Origin: Aphrocallistes beatrix
Lineage: Eukaryota > Porifera > Hexactinellida > Sceptrulophora > Aphrocallistidae
Direction: 5' to 3'
NCBI GenBank assembly: GCA_963281255.1
Contig: OY725500.1
Span: 1,178,001 to 1,242,000 of the forward strand
DNA: 64,000 nucleotides
This document shows positions 60,140 through 64,000 of this stretch, piece by piece. The notes beneath the pieces were generated by a model that ran no database searches, was not told the DNA's origin, and saw nothing but the letters and a program-made list of their open reading frames with translations. The first letter of the stretch is position 1. Each line of letters begins with the position of its first letter. The translations under genes were made by a program, and so were the position numbers.

Positions 60140-60810
60140 TGTTTTTTACCCTGCGGAGCTTAGCGTCTTTGATGTCCATTTCTAATGCAATTGTTTCAAT
60201 TTCCCAGGATTGAGCTTACATCCATTTTCGTAATAAAACGCAAGTGTTTCCACTTTCGTAAAGTTTATTCAATTCGCATCTTGGTACCTTATCTCAATTT
60301 GGACAAATTCTGTCTGTCTGAATTGGTCCTTTCTACTACATTTGGATCCCATATATCCTGGCGGCTTTCTGGAAAGGTACTTGGAGGTTTGCACCAACAT
60401 CTCCAGCATAGAATTTCTGCTTTGGCTATATATGCTACTTGAATAGGATTCGCATTTTTATCATCTTGTATTTTTCTTTCAGTATTTTTGCTCCGCCTAT
60501 CGCTAAGTACCACATGGTACTTGAGAGATTTGTATTTTCTTCTTTCATTCCTACAAAATCGTTCCATTTTTTACTATCCTTTATCAACTCTCGAAATTAT
60601 TTCGCCTTTTTCCTTTTTTTTTCTTTCTGCGTTGTTTGGGTAACGCATAGAAAGCAGTTCTTATTTTCACTATCAAAATCAACAATATTCTCATATTTTA
60701 ACATATCAAATTTTCCGTTTGGATACTGATCGCTAGCTGTCTGGTATATTAGCTGTACTATTAGTGTTGTTCTGTTAACAGAATCAGGTGCAATATTCAC
60801 ATTTTCAATA
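60140..60810 (-). pseudogene. Possible degenerate coding region of unknown type
   Basis: Minus-strand frames hold protein-like pieces in different phases: TASDQYPNGKFDMLKYENIV near 60700, then NPIQVAYIAKAEILCWRCW near 60420, then METRIKDAKL-like residues near 60160. Each piece ends in stops. It may be a decayed transposon gene or a spliced gene I could not resolve. Low confidence. Confidence 0.25.
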
Positions 60811-60814
60811 TACA

Positions 60815-60890
60815 GTGGAACCTGTATATAACGGCCACCTAAGGGACTGGACAAAATTGGCCGTTATACACAGGTGACCGTTATATACAG
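60815..60890. mobile_element. Truncated ATAACGGCC-type MITE
   Basis: CAGTGGAACCTGTATATAAC preceded by TA, with GGCCGTTATACACAGG repeats. The other end was not found. Related to 20048-20455. Confidence 0.55.
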
Positions 60891-61733
60891 GTGATTGCCT
60901 TAATCCCCAAAAGGTATCAACGTAGTGCAATAAATATCTAGTTTTTAGAAATATATTACTTGAAGTAATTACATGAAACTATTTATATTATACATGATAA
61001 GTGAGGACAACTTTTTCATACATGATAATGTTTTGTTCAAGACAATTATATATGGAATTTACGACTGGAAAAATCTATTTCATATATTTGTAAGGGCATC
61101 GGATAGACACCCAGAGCATAGAGCTCAACTTACCTGTATTTAGTTTTGTATGAAGTTTTGTAGAAGTTTTATAAAGCATTTAAAATTAGTTTAGGCTAAC
61201 TTAAATATAATTTTATTAGAGCAATATTATGGGTTTGTTTTAATATAATTATTCTCAATACACATTTAGTGTAATAAGGTTTATAATATCTCTATTGTTT
61301 AGAGTTGATTAGGTTTCAGTTCTAACAGTTGATATGGGATTTTTAGTGATGTAGGTTTAGAATATCAGATTTTCGAATCTATTTGATAAATTATTCGGGG
61401 GTTTTCTGTTTACAATATATATATACATAAAGTAAACAAATCTAAAAAATATGCTAGAACTAACTGTTGAACTAGGTTTTTACTGATGTAGATTTCAAAT
61501 ATCTTACTTTCGAAGAGTTCGCTATCCACGCTATGCAAGCGCGCTTGTCCATAGTATTTCCCAAGGACATATTTCCACTTTAAGCTCAAAGTAAGGCGCG
61601 AAATTGTTATTCATTAGATCCTACACCTGTATGTGCGTCATGACTCATTAAGTTAATCTAATAAGTACGAACAAGATTATTCTGCTTATGGGACGCTTTT
61701 ATTAATTAATTATTTAAATTAAACTCATGTACC

Positions 61734-62000
61734 CAAGGCCGTAGCAACCGGTACGGCTGGTACGGCCCTTACATCTTAATGATTTTGTATTCAATAAGTG
61801 AACCTAAATACCTAATAGTACTATTTACAAAAATGAACTATTGTTGCTTGATAAGAACTGCTGATATCGATATTTGAGCCTATAAGGTTCAAAATATTTG
61901 TGGCGGGCAAGCCCGCAAGACCCCATATGGTTGCTCGCTACGATCGGTCTGATCCACCAAGAATGGCCGTACCACTTTTCATGAGCTTGCTACGGCCCTG
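61734..62000. mobile_element. hAT-type MITE (GGCCGTAGCA ends)
   Basis: The ends CAAGGCCGTAGCAACC and GCTTGCTACGGCCCTG are complementary. CATGTACC is repeated at 61726-61733 and 62001-62008. Inner fragments resemble 26785-26830. Confidence 0.8.
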
Positions 62001-62035
62001 CATGTACCAAAATGTAGAGCTATTTAAAAGTAAGT

Positions 62036-62102
62036 AGCGCATGCGCTGCATTTGAGTAGCGCATGCGCTGTACTACTCAAATGCAGCGCATGCGCTACTT
62101 AC
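62036..62102. repeat. Short palindrome of GTAGCGCATGCGCTG units
   Basis: AAGTAGCGCATGCGCTGCATTTGAGTAG is followed by its reverse complement over about 60 bp. Each half contains the self-complementary GCGCATGCGC. It could form a cruciform. Confidence 0.8.
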
Positions 62103-62148
62103 TTTTTAAATATATGAAATGTATTATTTTTTGGAATGTTTAATAATA

Positions 62149-62340
62149 CAGTGGAACTCGGTTAGTACGTACCCCTCCGGGAAGCGAATAAAAGTACGTA
62201 CTATCCGTAAGTACGTACTAACCGAGTTGATATTACATAGGAATCTATATAATAAATGAATTCTGGATCAGAGAAATGAGTACGTACTAAGCTGAAGTAC
62301 GTTGTATATACCCCTAGTACGTACTAACCGAGTTCTACTG
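62149..62340. mobile_element. TA-flanked MITE (CAGTGGAACTCGGTTAGTAC ends)
   Basis: 192 bp, complementary end GTACTAACCGAGTTCTACTG, TA at 62147-62148 and 62341-62342. Related to 19812-19982. Confidence 0.82.
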
Positions 62341-62633
62341 TATATATTAGAGGTATCTTGTATCCTAGCCAGAGTGAATCCAGTTCAATGAGTCATTTGA
62401 ATCTGTAACTTCCCTCAATTGATACTTTTCCTTTCTAGGGCTTATCGTCAGACTAGATGGGTGGTCCATGTAGGTCACGAGAATCAGAGCAATCCGATAT
62501 ATTATCTTTGTTCTCTCCCTCACATCGATAGCTACTGCTCTTATAAATACGAAATAAGAGACATTTTATAGCATATGCTAACGATCAAATTGCTTTATAC
62601 TTTGATATTTTATTATTAATCTTAAAAGAAGAA

Positions 62634-63521
62634 ATGACATTTCGTTTTTCTGATACGGCGAAACAATTAGAGCTCTTGGAATTAGGTATCGACTACTGTT
62701 ACGATCATCTGGTAGCTGTGGGGAAGCAAGGTAAAAATCCCGGAGAACTTGGGTACCCTAGCTGTGTTGCCATCGATTCTAGCAACAACCAGATCTATGT
62801 CACAGAAGGTGATCCCCCGCGTGTGTCAATCTTCTCAGAGACGGGTCGATTTCTAAACACATTCTCAGATAAACTAATGAGGCGGCCATATGGTATAGCG
62901 ATCCATAAAGATAATATCTACGTGACGGACTCATCAGAACACTCAGTATTGCAATTCAAAGTGTCTGTCGACATCTGTCTCGTGGCTAGACTAGGACGTG
63001 AAGGGTCAAGGATAGGACAATTCGATAGCCCCAAACAGCTCACTATCTGTACCCTCGGAAATGTCTACGTTACTGACTGCAACAACAATCGAGTCCAAAT
63101 CCTCAGTGAGGGATTACACTATCAGCATCACATCTCGCACCATTCCATGACACGACCCTATGACATTAAATTGACTGACTTTGAAGTTTGTGTACTGACA
63201 GCTAACTCACCCTGCGTCCACATTTTCAAATACAGTGGTGAAAAGATACGTTCTCTCATCAAAAGTAGGGATATTGGAATGCATATATTTTATTCGTACT
63301 CATTCTGTCTAGATGCTGATAAGAATTTCATTATCAGTGATCCCTCTCTTCACCAACTCAGAATATATTCAAAAGAAGGAACATTCCTGAGAACATTGGG
63401 AGAACGGGATTGGGGAGGGAGGATGTTATACTTTCCACAAGGAGTAGCTCTAATTGACAATCTCAAATTAGTTGTCGCCTCTTGGAACAGAGACTGTGGT
63501 TTACAAATATTATCTTGTTAA
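62634..63521 (+). CDS. NHL-repeat beta-propeller protein
   Basis: A 295-residue protein that is almost entirely an NHL propeller. Blades can be seen at PGELGYPSCVAIDSSNNQIY, RRPYGIAIHKDNIYVTDS, GQFDSPKQLTICTLGNVYVT (ending DCNNNRVQIL), DADKNFIISDPSLHQLRIYS and YFPQGVALIDNLKLVVAS. There is no RING, B-box or coiled coil and no signal peptide. I chose the ATG at 62634 because it is followed directly by a conserved-looking FSDTAKQLELLELGIDY leader; an upstream exon cannot be ruled out. This is a different subfamily from the 58178-59350 protein. Function unknown. Confidence 0.8.
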   Translation: MTFRFSDTAKQLELLELGIDYCYDHLVAVGKQGKNPGELGYPSCVAIDSSNNQIYVTEGDPPRVSIFSETGRFLNTFSDKLMRRPYGIAIHKDNIYVTDSSEHSVLQFKVSVDICLVARLGREGSRIGQFDSPKQLTICTLGNVYVTDCNNNRVQILSEGLHYQHHISHHSMTRPYDIKLTDFEVCVLTANSPCVHIFKYSGEKIRSLIKSRDIGMHIFYSYSFCLDADKNFIISDPSLHQLRIYSKEGTFLRTLGERDWGGRMLYFPQGVALIDNLKLVVASWNRDCGLQILSC

Positions 63522-64000
63522 TAATATTTATTTGATTGCGTTGGTTATTAAATTGAGTCTTCTCCATTTTGTAGTTTTATTGACAACAAACTCCAGTTTG
63601 CAAAGTTCCGGAGTCAGAATATCAACGTCTTTACAACCCAAATCACTGTCATCCCTCCGAGCATGGCGACTTTTTGATTGGATGCGGCGTTTTATGTGTG
63701 CATAGTGTACAGTTCTAACTTAAAGCAGTTCCAACTTGTTAAAATGTGAAACCCGAGACTCCATTTTCTCGTAACGTTAATTGCGTAATCCAATGTAAGT
63801 AAATACTCGTCTTGAGGAATGGAAAATTAAATATTATGGTACAAGTACTGAGGATATCTAAGTTGATTAATTCATTTAAAATTCACGGTTAGTCAACTTA
63901 GCAGACTGGTAGTATGATAAATTCAATATAAAGAACAAATCATAACTATATATATTGAAATATTACAAAGATTAAAATCTAGCGAAAATGGATGAATAAA
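63522..64000. other. Right end of window
   Basis: No gene. There is a short palindromic AGTTGATTAATTCATTT/ TTAGTCAACTTA element at about 63859-63900 related to 10810-11150. Confidence 0.5.

Overview
The window is eukaryotic nuclear DNA, AT-rich, with GT-AG introns, TATA-type promoters, microsatellites and very many small DNA transposons. The genes point to an early-branching animal. They include a spliced VCPIP1 deubiquitinase gene, two intronless class C GABA-B-like receptors (a family known to be expanded in sponges), NHL-repeat proteins and a mitochondrial OXA1 insertase. My best guess is a sponge, perhaps a glass sponge, but this is an inference from gene content, not something proven by the sequence.

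Left third (1-24 kb): one minus-strand gene, VCPIP1, runs from 23964 leftwards to the window edge in at least 13 coding exons. All inferred junctions are GT-AG and phase-consistent, giving about 985 residues in the window; the C-terminus lies outside. Its OTU catalytic Asp, Cys and His are present. Intron 9 is 13.9 kb, against 0.08-1.1 kb for the others. It contains three complete single-exon genes: two GABA-B-like receptors tail to tail, and OXA1L. Just upstream of VCPIP1 lies an apparently intact Tc1/mariner transposon (24408-25757, DD34E, 27-bp perfect terminal repeats, TA target sites).

Middle (26-46 kb): a single-exon FMN-dependent 2-hydroxyacid oxidase (28738-29970) with two changed pocket positions, then about 7 kb of repeats, including a 1.2-kb foldback element carrying a 31-bp minisatellite. 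At 37371-41153 (minus) is a two-exon gene for a roughly 1000-residue protein with a ferritin-like domain of the bacterial VioB/RebD iminophenyl-pyruvate dimer synthase type; one extra A in a poly-A run breaks its frame in this assembly. A head-to-head inverted copy (43537-44655) is a pseudogene that has lost the metal-binding core. It runs into an AAT/ATT microsatellite, beyond which is a broken gene resembling bacterial pyruvoyl-dependent arginine decarboxylase (about 44795-45474).

Right part (47-57 kb): an array of six related multi-pass membrane protein genes that I do not recognise. It consists of three tandem copies of a two-gene unit, a D-type gene starting MDSTFYD followed by an I-type gene starting MIST. 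One D gene (50882-52027) and one I gene (55722-56864) are intact; the other four are broken. Topology suggests seven membrane segments with an outside N-terminus and a basic cytoplasmic tail. The last part has two NHL-repeat protein genes (58178-59350 minus; 62634-63521 plus) with MITEs between.

No CRISPR array, operon, rRNA or convincing tRNA gene was seen. The items most deserving follow-up are the unknown paired 7TM-like family, the two bacterial-type metabolic genes near 37-45 kb, and the nested gene nest inside VCPIP1.
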